Assembly: GCA_025201845.1 (NCBI GenBank)
Contig: MU603947.1
Location: 62,001 to 126,000 of the forward strand
Source of the DNA: Martensiomyces pterosporus
Lineage: Eukaryota; Kickxellomycota; Kickxellomycetes; Kickxellales; Kickxellaceae
DNA: 64,000 bases
Direction of reading: 5' to 3'
Every line of letters begins with the position of its first letter. Position 1 is the first letter of the stretch. The notes beneath the pieces were generated by a model, which had not been told where the DNA came from, made no database searches, and saw only the letters and a list, made by a program, of their open reading frames with translations. Positions 1 through 9,055 of this stretch are shown one piece after another. The position numbers and the translations under genes are program-made.

Positions 1-973
1 CTCGCCTTGCTCCCTATTCAGGATATGAGGGAGGTGGATCGAGCGTGGAAGCCAGATGAATGGGGCAGCAGTAGCCCCTTTGTCTCCATCCAGCAGTGCC
101 GCTTGCTCCCAGCGCGGGAGACCAGCCGGCGCTTTGCAGAGAAAACGTAGGACTGCGTCTTGTTTCCGTCGCCTGTCTCCCGCCGTTGCTGTGCCCGCTC
201 CTGCTTCCGTCTTCGCGGCAGGCGCGTCTACAAGCACAAATGCGGCTGCTGTTTTCAATCTGACCCGGGTGCTACGCCGTGCCTGTATTCGTGTGTGCGT
301 ATGTTTGGCTGTGTTTACTCGGGTTCAGCACTATTTTCCACGCATCCGCCTGCTTTTCCCAGTCGCTCGACACATGAGAGGCACGATAAGAAAATGTCGA
401 TCCTCGTTCTGCCGTTGCGCTCAGGCCAACCTTTTGCTAACGCCCACAAAATGCCACTTTTAGGCATGTGTTTGATGCGCGCAGGGCCAAGCCAGCTGGG
501 CCCAGTTCCGACATTTCCCAATGGCTGACACGGGAGCCAGGGGTAGCTGCTACGCGCAAACAGCGAACAAAAGCGTGACGGAAAAGAAAAGAAAACGCCC
601 GCACCCCTCCTTTCGACCCTGTGTTTCAACCCCCCCCCCGCATTTCTCCACTCTTCTAGCACTGTACCCGTGTTTAGCAGATAGTGTGACTGGGTTTTCC
701 AAGGTGTGCACGAGGGCTTTGCAAACACTGACTGGGCACGTACGGGCGCTGTCGGGAGGGTAAGAAAGCGGTATGGGCGAGGGGCTTGGTTTGCGTATAT
801 AAGGCGCGGCCTCTGGACACATCCATCCCAGCTCCTTGAACTCAACATCACCACCTCTCAACAGCAGCACTCGCTTCTACAGCAGCAGCACACCACCGCA
901 GCTCCAAACCACTCTTGTAAATTCACTACTTTCCCTTCTCTCTCCCCCCACACAGCACACACACACAGCAGCC
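1..973 (+). promoter_or_regulatory. Upstream region and promoter of PEPCK
   Basis: No convincing gene is seen in this stretch; the open frames here have no recognisable domains. A TATA box (TATATAA) lies at 796-802, about 170 bases before the PEPCK start codon, followed by a CA-rich leader running to the ATG at 974. CCCCT at 604-608 and AGGGG at 780-784 resemble yeast stress-response elements, and a run of nine C lies at 631-639. The core promoter call is strong; the stress-element reading is only a match of five bases. Confidence 0.6.
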
Positions 974-2971
974 ATGTCCGCCACCACTGTTCAGACCGAC
1001 GGCATCAACTACGCCGGCAAGATTCGCCGCAACCTCTCCCCGTCCCAGCTCTACGAGGACGCCCTGCGCTATGAGCCCGGAACCTCTATCTCGTCAGCCG
1101 GAGCCCTGATCGCCCGCTCTGGCCAGAAGACCGGCCGCTCGCCCCGCGACAAGCGTGTCGTTGAGGAGGCTTCGACCGTCGACGACGTCTGGTGGGGCCC
1201 AGTCAACAAGAAGCTCTCCGAGCCCGCCTTTGGCATCAACTACGAGCGCGCTGTCGACTACCTCAACACGCGCGACCGCCTGTACGTCTTTGACGGATTC
1301 GCGGGATGGGACCCCAAGTACCGCATCAAGGTCCGCGTCGTGTGCGCTCGCGCCTACCACGCCCTGTTCATGAACAACATGCTTATCCGCCCCACCCAGG
1401 AGGAGCTCGACAACTTTGGCGAGCCCGACTTTACCATCATCAACGCGGGCCAGTTCCCTGCCAACCGCCTCACCAGCGGCATGACCAGCAGCACCAGCGT
1501 CGCCATCTCCTTTGAGCGCAAGCAGATGGTCATCCTGGGCACCGAGTACGCCGGAGAGATGAAGAAGGGCGTTTTCACTGTCATGCACTACCTGATGCCC
1601 AAGGCCGGCGTCCTCTCGCTCCACTCGTCGTGCAACGAGGGCCCCACCGGCGATGTCTCGCTCTTCTTTGGTCTCTCGGGAACCGGCAAGACCACCCTCT
1701 CTGCCGACCCCCACCGCCCCCTGATCGGCGACGACGAGCACGTCTGGACCGAGAACGGCGTTTTCAACATTGAGGGCGGCTGCTACGCAAAGGCCATTAA
1801 TCTCTCGGCCGAGAAGGAACCCGAGATCTTCAACGCCATCCGCTTCGGCTCTGTTCTGGAGAACGTCGTCTACGACGAGGCCACCCGCGTTGTCGACTAC
1901 ACCGACAAGTCCATAACCGAGAACACCCGCTGCGCGTACCCCATCGAATACATCCCCAACGCAAAGATCCCCTGCGTCGGCGGCAGCCCCAAGAACATTG
2001 TTCTGCTCACCTGCGACGCCTTTGGCGTTCTGCCCCCTGTTGCCAAGCTCACCCCTGCCCAGGCAATGTACCACTTCATCTCGGGATACACCGCCAAGAT
2101 CGCCGGCACCGAGGAGGGCGTCACCGAGCCCAAGGCCACCTTCTCTGCCTGCTTCGGCCAGCCCTTCCTTGTCTGGCACCCCGTCAAGTACGCGCAGATG
2201 CTCGCCCAGAAGATGCAGGAGCACAACGTCAACGTCTGGCTCGTCAACACCGGATGGANNNNNNNNNNNNNNNNNNNNNNNNNNNNNNNNNNNNNNNNNN
2301 NNNNNNNNNNNNNNNNNNNNNNNNNNNNNNNNNNNNNNNNNNNNNNNNNNNNNNNNNNNNNNNNNNNNNNNNNNNNNNNNNNNNNNNNCCCCAAGAACAT
2401 TGTTCTGCTCACCTGCGACGCCTTTGGCGTTCTGCCCCCTGTTGCCAAGCTCACCCCTGCCCAGGCAATGTACCACTTCATCTCGGGATACACCGCCAAG
2501 ATCGCCGGCACCGAGGAGGGCGTCACCGAGCCCAAGGCCACCTTCTCTGCCTGCTTCGGCCAGCCCTTCCTTGTCTGGCACCCCGTCAAGTACGCGCAGA
2601 TGCTCGCCCAGAAGATGCAGGAGCACAACGTCAACGTCTGGCTCGTCAACACCGGATGGAGCGGCGGCGCCTACGGCATCGGCAAGCGCATCTCGCTCAA
2701 GTACTCGCGCGCCATCATCGATGCCATCCACTCGGGCGAGCTGCAGAGCGCCGAGTACACCAACTACGGCGTTTTCAACCTCCAGATCCCCACCGCCGTC
2801 TCCAACGTCCCCGCCAAGGTCCTCGATCCCTCGCAGGCCTGGGAAGGCACTCCCCAGGAGTTCCAGGAGACCATTGCCAAGCTCGCCAACCTCTTCCAGT
2901 CCAACTTCAAGGAGTACGCCAACAAGGCCACGCCTGAGATCGCCGCTGCCGGCCCTCAGTGGCAAGGCTAG
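974..2971 (+). CDS. PCK1: Phosphoenolpyruvate carboxykinase (ATP), broken by assembly gap
   Basis: This enzyme converts oxaloacetate and ATP to phosphoenolpyruvate and CO2, the first committed step of gluconeogenesis in the cytosol. The P-loop [13 protein letters not shown] begins at residue 233, preceded by the family stretch around [13 protein letters not shown] and followed by GDDEHVW. I chose the ATG at 974 because it sits in a good context (GCAGCCATGTCC) and starts the conserved N-terminus; the frame is open upstream but that part is low-complexity leader. The read frame contains 130 N (2259-2388), and the 272 bases before the gap (1987-2258) recur exactly after it (2389-2660). Gap plus repeat total 402 bases, a multiple of three, so the frame stays open artificially. 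Removing them leaves about 531 residues, near the usual 540-550 of fungal ATP-PEPCK. No introns are evident. HOM6 follows in the same direction. Confidence 0.95.
   Translation: MSATTVQTDGINYAGKIRRNLSPSQLYEDALRYEPGTSISSAGALIARSGQKTGRSPRDKRVVEEASTVDDVWWGPVNKKLSEPAFGINYERAVDYLNTRDRLYVFDGFAGWDPKYRIKVRVVCARAYHALFMNNMLIRPTQEELDNFGEPDFTIINAGQFPANRLTSGMTSSTSVAISFERKQMVILGTEYAGEMKKGVFTVMHYLMPKAGVLSLHSSCNEGPTGDVSLFFGLSGTGKTTLSADPHRPLIGDDEHVWTENGVFNIEGGCYAKAINLSAEKEPEIFNAIRFGSVLENVVYDEATRVVDYTDKSITENTRCAYPIEYIPNAKIPCVGGSPKNIVLLTCDAFGVLPPVAKLTPAQAMYHFISGYTAKIAGTEEGVTEPKATFSACFGQPFLVWHPVKYAQMLAQKMQEHNVNVWLVNTGWXXXXXXXXXXXXXXXXXXXXXXXXXXXXXXXXXXXXXXXXXXXXPKNIVLLTCDAFGVLPPVAKLTPAQAMYHFISGYTAKIAGTEEGVTEPKATFSACFGQPFLVWHPVKYAQMLAQKMQEHNVNVWLVNTGWSGGAYGIGKRISLKYSRAIIDAIHSGELQSAEYTNYGVFNLQIPTAVSNVPAKVLDPSQAWEGTPQEFQETIAKLANLFQSNFKEYANKATPEIAAAGPQWQG
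1987..2660 (+). repeat. Exact 272 bp direct duplication flanking the PEPCK gap
   Basis: Copy 1 is 1987-2258 and copy 2 is 2389-2660; I see no difference between them. Both encode the same PEPCK segment ([12 protein letters not shown] to VNTGW). The protein family has this segment once, so the duplication is almost certainly an unmerged contig overlap and not biology. Confidence 0.95.
2259..2388. other. Assembly gap (130 N) inside PEPCK
   Basis: The run of N is flanked on both sides by the same 272-base sequence, which is the usual signature of a scaffolding join between two overlapping contig ends. Confidence 0.99.
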
Positions 2972-3239
2972 CCACATAGGCAAAAGCGCACCGGCTGGAC
3001 CACGCCTTTAATACTATTGTACACAAAATGCCTTGCTGGACATGGCGCAAAAAATAATAATTAGAAAATGCCCGCTGTGATTTGCGTTATTGATCACGAC
3101 AGAGACAAGTCCCCTGGTCCTGCCCTCGTTCTATGTTACTCATCATCGCTCCAGCTGGGGGTTTCTGCTTCTCTCTATCTTTTGCTCCCAGCTCCATTTC
3201 CCGTACTTTTAGAACACAGCGTACGCTCATTTCACAGCA

Positions 3240-4343
3240 ATGCTTAACGTCGCTATTGTTGGCCCCGGTCTCGTCGGCGGCGCTCTTGCCGAACAGCTCA
3301 TTGCCCATGCGCAATCGCCTCGGTTCGCCAGCCTGCCTATCGCCATCGTCGGCCTGATCAACTCCAAGAAGATGGCTGTCTCCCCGACCCCCTTTGCCAG
3401 CGCCGACCTTGCCGACTGGAAGGCCAGGATTCTGGGCACCAGTGCTGCTGCTGCCGACCTTGCCCAGTTCGCCGATTCCCTGGCTTCAATCAAGGGTCCC
3501 ACCGCCGTAGTCGACTGCACCTCAAGCGACGCTATTGCTGATCTGTACCCCTCGTGGCTGTCCAAGGGTCTGCACGTTGTGACGCCCAACAAGAAGGCGT
3601 TTTCGAACGACATTGCGCTGTTCCGCAAGATCCAGGAGCTGTCGTCGTCGCCACAGGGTCCGTCGGTGTACCACGAGGCCACTGTGGGCGCGGGTCTACC
3701 CGTCCTCTCCACACTCAACGACCTCGTGCGTACGGGCGATAGGATCGTGAAGATCGAGGGAATATTCTCGGGCACGCTGTCGTACCTGTTCAACAACTTT
3801 TCGGTTCCCGGAGCTACCCAGCTCTTCTCTGAGTGCGTCTCTGTGGCCAAGGCTAGCGGATACACGGAGCCCGACCCTCGCGATGATCTGAATGGCATGG
3901 ACGTGGCGCGCAAGGTCACCATCCTTGGCCGTGTTGCTGGGCTTGATATTGGCACTGATACCTTGCCTGTTGAGAACATTGTCCCCGAGGCCCTACGCGG
4001 CGTGGCCACTGCTGAGGAGTTCATGAGCAGACTGCCAGAGTTTGACGACCACTTCAAGAAGCTCAATGCGGAGGCCTTGGCGGCGGGATCGGTCCTGCGG
4101 TATGTTGGCATGGTCGATGCGGCCGGTGGACAGAGCAGCGTGAAGCTTGCGCGCTACCCACTGGACCACCCGTTTGCATCGCTGAAGGGAAGCGACAACA
4201 TCATTGCGTTCACCACGGAGAGGTTCCCTAACCCGCTCATCATCCAGGGCGCGGGTGCAGGCGCTGCTGTCACGGCCTTTGGCATCTTTGCTGACCTTAT
4301 CAAGGTTGCGGAGCGCTTTGGCGCCGCCTCTGCCAAGATCTAA
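3240..4343 (+). CDS. HOM6: Homoserine dehydrogenase
   Basis: The enzyme reduces aspartate semialdehyde to homoserine with NAD(P)H, at the branch leading to threonine and methionine. The N-terminal Rossmann motif G8-P-G10-L-V-G13 binds the nucleotide. The family lysines are present: VTPNKKAF with lysines at about 118 and 119, and GMDVARK with a lysine at about 225. FSGTLSYLFNNF is the conserved substrate-domain stretch. At 367 residues it matches yeast Hom6 (359) and lacks the fused aspartokinase found in bacteria and plants. No intron is apparent. It lies 268 bases after PEPCK and converges with the securin candidate, 210 bases away. I saw no Gcn4-type TGACTC site directly upstream. Confidence 0.95.
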   Translation: MLNVAIVGPGLVGGALAEQLIAHAQSPRFASLPIAIVGLINSKKMAVSPTPFASADLADWKARILGTSAAAADLAQFADSLASIKGPTAVVDCTSSDAIADLYPSWLSKGLHVVTPNKKAFSNDIALFRKIQELSSSPQGPSVYHEATVGAGLPVLSTLNDLVRTGDRIVKIEGIFSGTLSYLFNNFSVPGATQLFSECVSVAKASGYTEPDPRDDLNGMDVARKVTILGRVAGLDIGTDTLPVENIVPEALRGVATAEEFMSRLPEFDDHFKKLNAEALAAGSVLRYVGMVDAAGGQSSVKLARYPLDHPFASLKGSDNIIAFTTERFPNPLIIQGAGAGAAVTAFGIFADLIKVAERFGAASAKI

Positions 4344-4553
4344 AAGATAAACGGAGGTCAAGGAGCTGGCAGACAGTTACGAGATGCCGCGCTGTGACCG
4401 AGACAACCACCGCAGCTGCTAAGCTCTACTTGGCTGCTGCTTAGTGCATTTGTTGACTAGCAATAATGGCGGGGTGTGCAGTACAGAGGAGTGGCTGTTT
4501 TGGTAAAGACGTACAAATGAAAACTAGAGAGGAGGCATGCTGTTTGATGTGCC

Positions 4554-5297
4554 CTAGCGCTTGCGCTTAAGACGGGGGATTCGTGTTGGGTGCAATGAAT
4601 GCGCAACAAGCAGCACCGGCTTGCATTTAGGCTGTGTCGAGCCACCCAGTGCCTTTGGCCGCGGGATGCGCGACCTGCCAGTGCTGATCGTATCGCTAAC
4701 CGGGATATCACACATCTCTTCACACTCCAGATCCAGTGGCGGAAGCTCGGCCAGCCGTGCACCGGCACCCGAGTACACAGTCGTTGACACAAGACTGGTA
4801 TCCAAATCAGCGCCAAAGGCCTCTACGGCGTCTATCTCGGGTGTTGGCGGTCTGGGCGGAGCATACTCAGGCTCTAGCAGCAAGAAGCTTTCCGCAGGTT
4901 GCAGCTTGATCGCATTTGTCGACTGCACACGAGGACTGAAGAGCCCCTGCGACCGCTTGATCGTTTTTGGAGCCGCTAGCTCGCCGTGGCGGTTGCTCGC
5001 CGGTGCCGTTCCGCGTTGGATCGTGCTGGGAGCTGTGGGTGTCTGTGTGATGTCTCGGAGCCGCGCACGCACTGCTTGTTGATGCTTGCCGCTAGGCGTG
5101 AGGATGTTGGCCGCGGAGGGTTGCCCGAGCGGCAGCTTGCCTGCAAGTTTTGCGGGGTGCCCTGGCGCGACGCCGCCCTTGCCGCTCAGCAAACCCGTCT
5201 TTGCGCCTCGCACGGCGCTGCCAACTGCGGCGTTCTCCTTGTCTTGCGAAATGGCGCTGTGGATATGTGCAGGCGCAAACATTTTTAATTGAAACAC
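4554..5297 (-). CDS. Candidate securin (separase inhibitor)
   Basis: I read this 247-residue, largely disordered protein as a candidate securin. Securin holds separase inactive until APC/C-driven destruction at anaphase. Visible in the sequence are a KEN box at residues 20-22 (SQDKENAA), a destruction-box match at 77-85 (RARLRDITQ, compare RxxLxDI[ST]), a conserved-looking EYAPPRPPTPE segment near residue 155, and an acidic stretch LPPLDLECEEMCDIPV resembling the C-terminal half of known securins. The tail is basic (RKRKR). Securins are 200-400 residues and poorly conserved, so the call rests on motif order and not on alignment. A second in-frame methionine lies at residue 6. It shares a 385-base divergent promoter with the GCIP gene, where two forkhead-type sites lie 70-100 bases from its start. 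Another APC/C substrate is the main alternative. Confidence 0.5.
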   Translation of the reverse strand: MFQLKMFAPAHIHSAISQDKENAAVGSAVRGAKTGLLSGKGGVAPGHPAKLAGKLPLGQPSAANILTPSGKHQQAVRARLRDITQTPTAPSTIQRGTAPASNRHGELAAPKTIKRSQGLFSPRVQSTNAIKLQPAESFLLLEPEYAPPRPPTPEIDAVEAFGADLDTSLVSTTVYSGAGARLAELPPLDLECEEMCDIPVSDTISTGRSRIPRPKALGGSTQPKCKPVLLVAHSLHPTRIPRLKRKR

Positions 5298-5682
5298 AGG
5301 GTGTGCAGGCGGAGAAGAAAGCAGGCAGCAAGGGTGTGGCCGAGCCAGCAGCTAGGGACGAGCGGAAATGTAAATAAACAGACGGCTTTGTTTACAGCAG
5401 CACAGCCCGCTGCTGCGTTGCCCTGCCTGAGCCTTTAGGCAAATCGCATCCCTGGAGCGCGGCATAATTCCGCGCCACATGATTAGATTTGCGCGTAAAT
5501 TTTATTCCTCTTTGGCTGCTGCTGCCCAGGGAGTCATAGAAGACGGCAGGGCGGCTGTGGACAAGCCCTCTGGGCTGCCTGCCATGCATCCCTTTGTTTC
5601 TTCGCTCAGGTAGCATTCATCGTTTTTGTGCACACAACACCCAGCTCCCCTCTTTTTCAAAACGAAGCCATACACGCAGAGA
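5298..5682. promoter_or_regulatory. Divergent promoter with two forkhead-type sites
   Basis: This region lies between the securin candidate (minus) and the GCIP gene (plus). GTAAATAAACA is at 5370-5380 on the plus strand, and GTAAACAAA is on the minus strand at 5387-5395. The second is an exact match to the budding yeast Fkh1/Fkh2 core. No gene is supported here. Confidence 0.5.
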
Positions 5683-6729
5683 ATGCCCGACACGGATATT
5701 AAGAAGGAGACGCAAGAGTACCTCCACGCGGCCAGCCTGAACATCGTCGTCTTGCTGGACCACGTCCGCTCGTTCGAGGGCAGAGACCAGCCCACGCGCG
5801 GGTTTTCAGGGCCAGCATTCAAGAAGACCATTGACGGGCTGGCGACAGCAATCGACAAGGAGGTGACACGCTTCATGATAGCATGCAAGCCGCCAGCTCT
5901 GGACGCCGAGATCCGTGCCCTGTGCCCCAAGATTAGCGCTGGGTTCTTCCAGCTCGTCCAACACTTCAACAGCGTGCCCAAGTCAGCCGGACGGACATAC
6001 GTGGAGGCTGTGCGGCGTGCGATCAGCAGATCGCTGCTCTCGATTGTCACCCTCACCAACTCGTTCATTGAAAACAAGGTGGTTGTCGACAAGGCAGTGC
6101 TGGCTGAGCTGGCGTACACCTCGTCGTCGGGCATATTCTGGGAGCACTGCAAGGCACTGGCTCAAATACCGGCTGACAACAAAGCTGCTGTGGCGGCGCA
6201 GTGGAAGAGCGTGGTGGGGGACTTGGTCAAGGATGCCGTGGAAGAGCTCAAGGCGTCGCTGGAAGACACCGAGGAGAGCAAAAAGAGTGGGGGCAGTGCA
6301 GAGGAGAACGGATACTCGAGCGACGAGAGCATGGGCGAGTTTGACCCGGACATTCCTGTGGAGAGACTGGAGGAAGGGCGGAAGATTCTGCAGCTTGTCA
6401 CCACGGCCAAGCACACGTGCGACAAGGTTGGCTTGAGGTGCATTAGAGACTGCGAGGCGCTTGACTCGGAAAGGACGATTTGGCTTGACCGCCTGCTGGA
6501 TTTGGGCAAGGTCGTTCAGGAGGCTGTCGATGAGCTGGTGGCTGTCCTGTTTATTGAGGATGACACGTGGAGGAGCCGTGCGCGGGTGGAGACCGGGAAG
6601 CTGACGAAGGCACTGCTCGACCTTATAACGCTGGCCATTACGTTTGTCGACGACGCGCACCTGGCGTGGTTTGAGCTATGCCGCAAGAAGCTAGACGCTG
6701 CCAAGCACGAGTCCAAGATAGCGCGGTAG
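5683..6729 (+). CDS. GCIP / cyclin-D1-binding-protein-1 family protein
   Basis: The 348-residue helical protein resembles CCNDBP1 (GCIP, human homologue of Maid), a mostly alpha-helical regulator reported to bind cyclin D and helix-loop-helix factors in animals. Supporting features are an N-terminal helical bundle beginning TQEYLHAASLNIVVLLDHV, a segment with the family-like pattern SAGRTYVEAVRRAISRSLLSIV, a central acidic, serine-rich linker (about residues 205-225), and a C-terminal helical half with DLGKVVQEAVDELVAVLF. I placed the start at 5683 (MPDTDIKKE) because the upstream in-frame part looks like leader. In fungi its role is not established. It is divergent with the securin candidate and upstream of the NuSAP-like gene. 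Confidence 0.6.
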   Translation: MPDTDIKKETQEYLHAASLNIVVLLDHVRSFEGRDQPTRGFSGPAFKKTIDGLATAIDKEVTRFMIACKPPALDAEIRALCPKISAGFFQLVQHFNSVPKSAGRTYVEAVRRAISRSLLSIVTLTNSFIENKVVVDKAVLAELAYTSSSGIFWEHCKALAQIPADNKAAVAAQWKSVVGDLVKDAVEELKASLEDTEESKKSGGSAEENGYSSDESMGEFDPDIPVERLEEGRKILQLVTTAKHTCDKVGLRCIRDCEALDSERTIWLDRLLDLGKVVQEAVDELVAVLFIEDDTWRSRARVETGKLTKALLDLITLAITFVDDAHLAWFELCRKKLDAAKHESKIAR

Positions 6730-7097
6730 CTTTTCCCCCCCACCTCTGCTCTTCAATATGCTCTCTTTGCCACTATATGGCTGTAAACGACAAGCAGCCC
6801 TTGAGATAGAGAGCGCGGGTGCTCCGCCTCGAGTTATCGCCCATATGCATGCATGCCGTAGGACAGGGGAGTGATGCATGCGTTTTTGAGCCCCATGACG
6901 AGCTGCAAGCCATGTTTACAATAAAGGCGAGCCGCAGAGAGGGAAGCTGGAAGACACAGCCCCTCCACACGCAAGTGTAAACAACAGACACCGCCCAGGG
7001 GCTGCTGCTCCTGCTCCTTTATTCTCCTCTCCACACTGTATTGTAGCCATTTTTAGCCTTTTCTGCATTCGCCGCTACTCGTCGAGCCACATAGGCA
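6730..7097 (+). promoter_or_regulatory. Intergenic region with two forkhead-type sites
   Basis: This is the 368-base upstream region of the NuSAP-like gene. TGTTTAC (GTAAACA on the minus strand) is at 6913-6919, and GTAAACAAC begins at 6977 on the plus strand, about 185 and 120 bases before the start. No gene is supported here. Confidence 0.45.
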
Positions 7098-8960
7098 ATG
7101 CCAGCATCAACAGCAGCAGGAATAAACGTCGAGGAGCTCCACGGCTTGAAACGCAAGCAGCTGCAGGCTCTGTGCAAGAAGCATGGAATAAAAGCCAACG
7201 GAAAGAACGAGGAGCTTATCGAGCACCTTACCGAATACGCCCAGAGTGGAAATGGCAGCAATGATGCAGGAGACGCTGACAGCAGCAGCGACACAGACAG
7301 CAACGGCGAGCAAGAGTACGAAAGCGCGGCTGAGACAGAAGACAAGAGCAACGAAGATCCTGCTATTTCGGAGCCTGCTGACGAAGAGCTGGGCAGCAAT
7401 GCTGCCTCTGGCGACTCCAATAACACCAGCGAGAGCACAGAGAGCAGCCGGGAGGATGCAGCAGAGCTGGACAGCGAGCCTGTGGAGACTGAAGCAGAGA
7501 GGGCAGACGAGCATGGCGCTCGTGAAAAGAAGGACAAGGGCGACATTGTCTTCAAGACAGTGCCAGCTAGTAGCAGCGAGCTCTTGTCAATGCAGGTGCC
7601 TGAGAGTATCAGGCCTGTGGACAACACGCACTTCTCCAGCCTCGCAGACAAGATCACCGCCGAGATGGAGGCCCGAGCATCGGCCTTAGCTGCAGATCAG
7701 CGCAAGGAGGCGGTGGAAAAGTACAACTCGACTCACAGCATTCTCCCTGCCGAGACCCCCAGCAAGAGCAAGCAGCCAAAGAAAGCAATATCCTTCGACA
7801 AGGCCCACGAGAGGCTCTTTGAACACGACGATTCGATCACCAGCCACTGGGCAGCAAAGAAGGTCCCTGGGGCAGCAACGCCAAGAAGCAAGCGTGCGAA
7901 TGGGGACCTGGACAGTGACCTGCAAGCATCTAGTAAGCGCCAGCGCATTGAGCCCCTTCTTACGCCCCAGTCGGCCCGCCAACGGAGAAAGTCCACCAAG
8001 AACAAGTCGATGACTGCAAAGGCTCAGCGCACATCGGCAATGAAGATCAAGGCTCCTGATGGCTCGAGAACTGCGTTTGCTGGCGGGCGCACTCGGTTTG
8101 TGGATGCCTTGGGGCTCTCGTCTACCAAGCTGTTTGCTGACAAGCCTCTTTCGTCCACAAGCGGATCGAAGAAAGCTGAGTTTGCACCGCTCGCCAAGCC
8201 TGCTACCAAAGCACCTGCTACTGGCGATTTGTCGGAGACCAGGAGCACGCCGACACCTGCTACCAGCAAGCCCACTGCTCTGCCCGCAAAGAAACAAGAG
8301 GCGAAGCCCACGACCAAGCCCGATGCAAAACAGGCTGTAAAGAAGCCTGCGCAAGAAAAAGCAGGCAAGCCAGCCGAAGCGCCTTCGCTGATCCCCCGCC
8401 CCAGACCGATTGCTAAACCAAGACCACACAAAGCGGCAGCGGCACCGTCGGATAAGCCGAACCCAAAGAATGCGAGCAAACTGGCCGACGCGAGGTCAAA
8501 AACAGACAAGAAGCACCCCTCGACAAAGCTCCCAGCACACAAGGCCGCAAGCTACCAGAATGTGGAGTCCAAGCTCAAGTCGTACATCCATGCAAAGCCC
8601 CCTCCTCCAAAGGTCAAGGCTGTCGAGTCTAGTGTGCCAGCAGCCAAAGATCCCAAAAAGCAGAGTGCTCCGCTACCTCAAGCAGAAAACAACAGGGGCA
8701 AGAAAGGAGCAAAGAGGCTGCAACCAGAAGCAGCAACTTCTTCGGAGAAGAAGGACGCGGCTGACAGGGTTCCTCGCTATATGAAATCTACCAAGGCAAC
8801 AAAGATCCGGTCCCACCAGACGACGGCCAAGCCTGCTCCGATCAAGGGCCAGCAGCCCACCAAGTCCTCGACATCTAGCTCGGATGCCCGCAAGGCCAGG
8901 TACAATCCATACAACCGGCCAGCAAAGCCCAAGGCGGCGGCAAAAGCGACCGCCAAGTAA
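7098..8960 (+). CDS. NuSAP-like SAP-domain, lysine-rich protein
   Basis: This 620-residue protein begins with a SAP-type helix-extension-helix (about residues 10-48, LKRKQLQALCKKHGIKAN), which binds DNA or RNA. Next comes an acidic serine-rich segment (about 50-150). A motif at about 231-255 reads ISFDKAHERLFEHDDSITSHW; human NuSAP has a comparable stretch (FKKLHEAHFKEMESIDQYIERKK) after its SAP domain. The C-terminal half is long, basic and rich in Lys, Ala and Pro, as in microtubule-binding tails, and ends near RYNPYNRPAKPK. NuSAP bundles spindle microtubules near chromatin. I infer a spindle or chromosome role from domain order and composition; an unrelated SAP-domain chromatin protein is possible. 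The start at 7098 begins the SAP domain directly. It converges with the trypsin-fold gene, 95 bases away. Confidence 0.55.
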   Translation: MPASTAAGINVEELHGLKRKQLQALCKKHGIKANGKNEELIEHLTEYAQSGNGSNDAGDADSSSDTDSNGEQEYESAAETEDKSNEDPAISEPADEELGSNAASGDSNNTSESTESSREDAAELDSEPVETEAERADEHGAREKKDKGDIVFKTVPASSSELLSMQVPESIRPVDNTHFSSLADKITAEMEARASALAADQRKEAVEKYNSTHSILPAETPSKSKQPKKAISFDKAHERLFEHDDSITSHWAAKKVPGAATPRSKRANGDLDSDLQASSKRQRIEPLLTPQSARQRRKSTKNKSMTAKAQRTSAMKIKAPDGSRTAFAGGRTRFVDALGLSSTKLFADKPLSSTSGSKKAEFAPLAKPATKAPATGDLSETRSTPTPATSKPTALPAKKQEAKPTTKPDAKQAVKKPAQEKAGKPAEAPSLIPRPRPIAKPRPHKAAAAPSDKPNPKNASKLADARSKTDKKHPSTKLPAHKAASYQNVESKLKSYIHAKPPPPKVKAVESSVPAAKDPKKQSAPLPQAENNRGKKGAKRLQPEAATSSEKKDAADRVPRYMKSTKATKIRSHQTTAKPAPIKGQQPTKSSTSSSDARKARYNPYNRPAKPKAAAKATAK

Positions 8961-9055
8961 GTTTTCTAATCGGCTCCATATTTCGTCTTTCTACCTCCCA
9001 GCCATGTTTATTAACACTCAGCAGTGATCAGTCTGAAAGCCCCCAATTTGCCCAG

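Noticed and set aside
315..854. 179-codon minus frame upstream of PEPCK
   Set aside because: Overlaps the PEPCK TATA box and leader; no domain.
1094..2983. 629-codon open frame antisense to PEPCK
   Set aside because: It mirrors PEPCK codons (strong third-position GC makes the opposite strand open), has no domain and includes the N gap.
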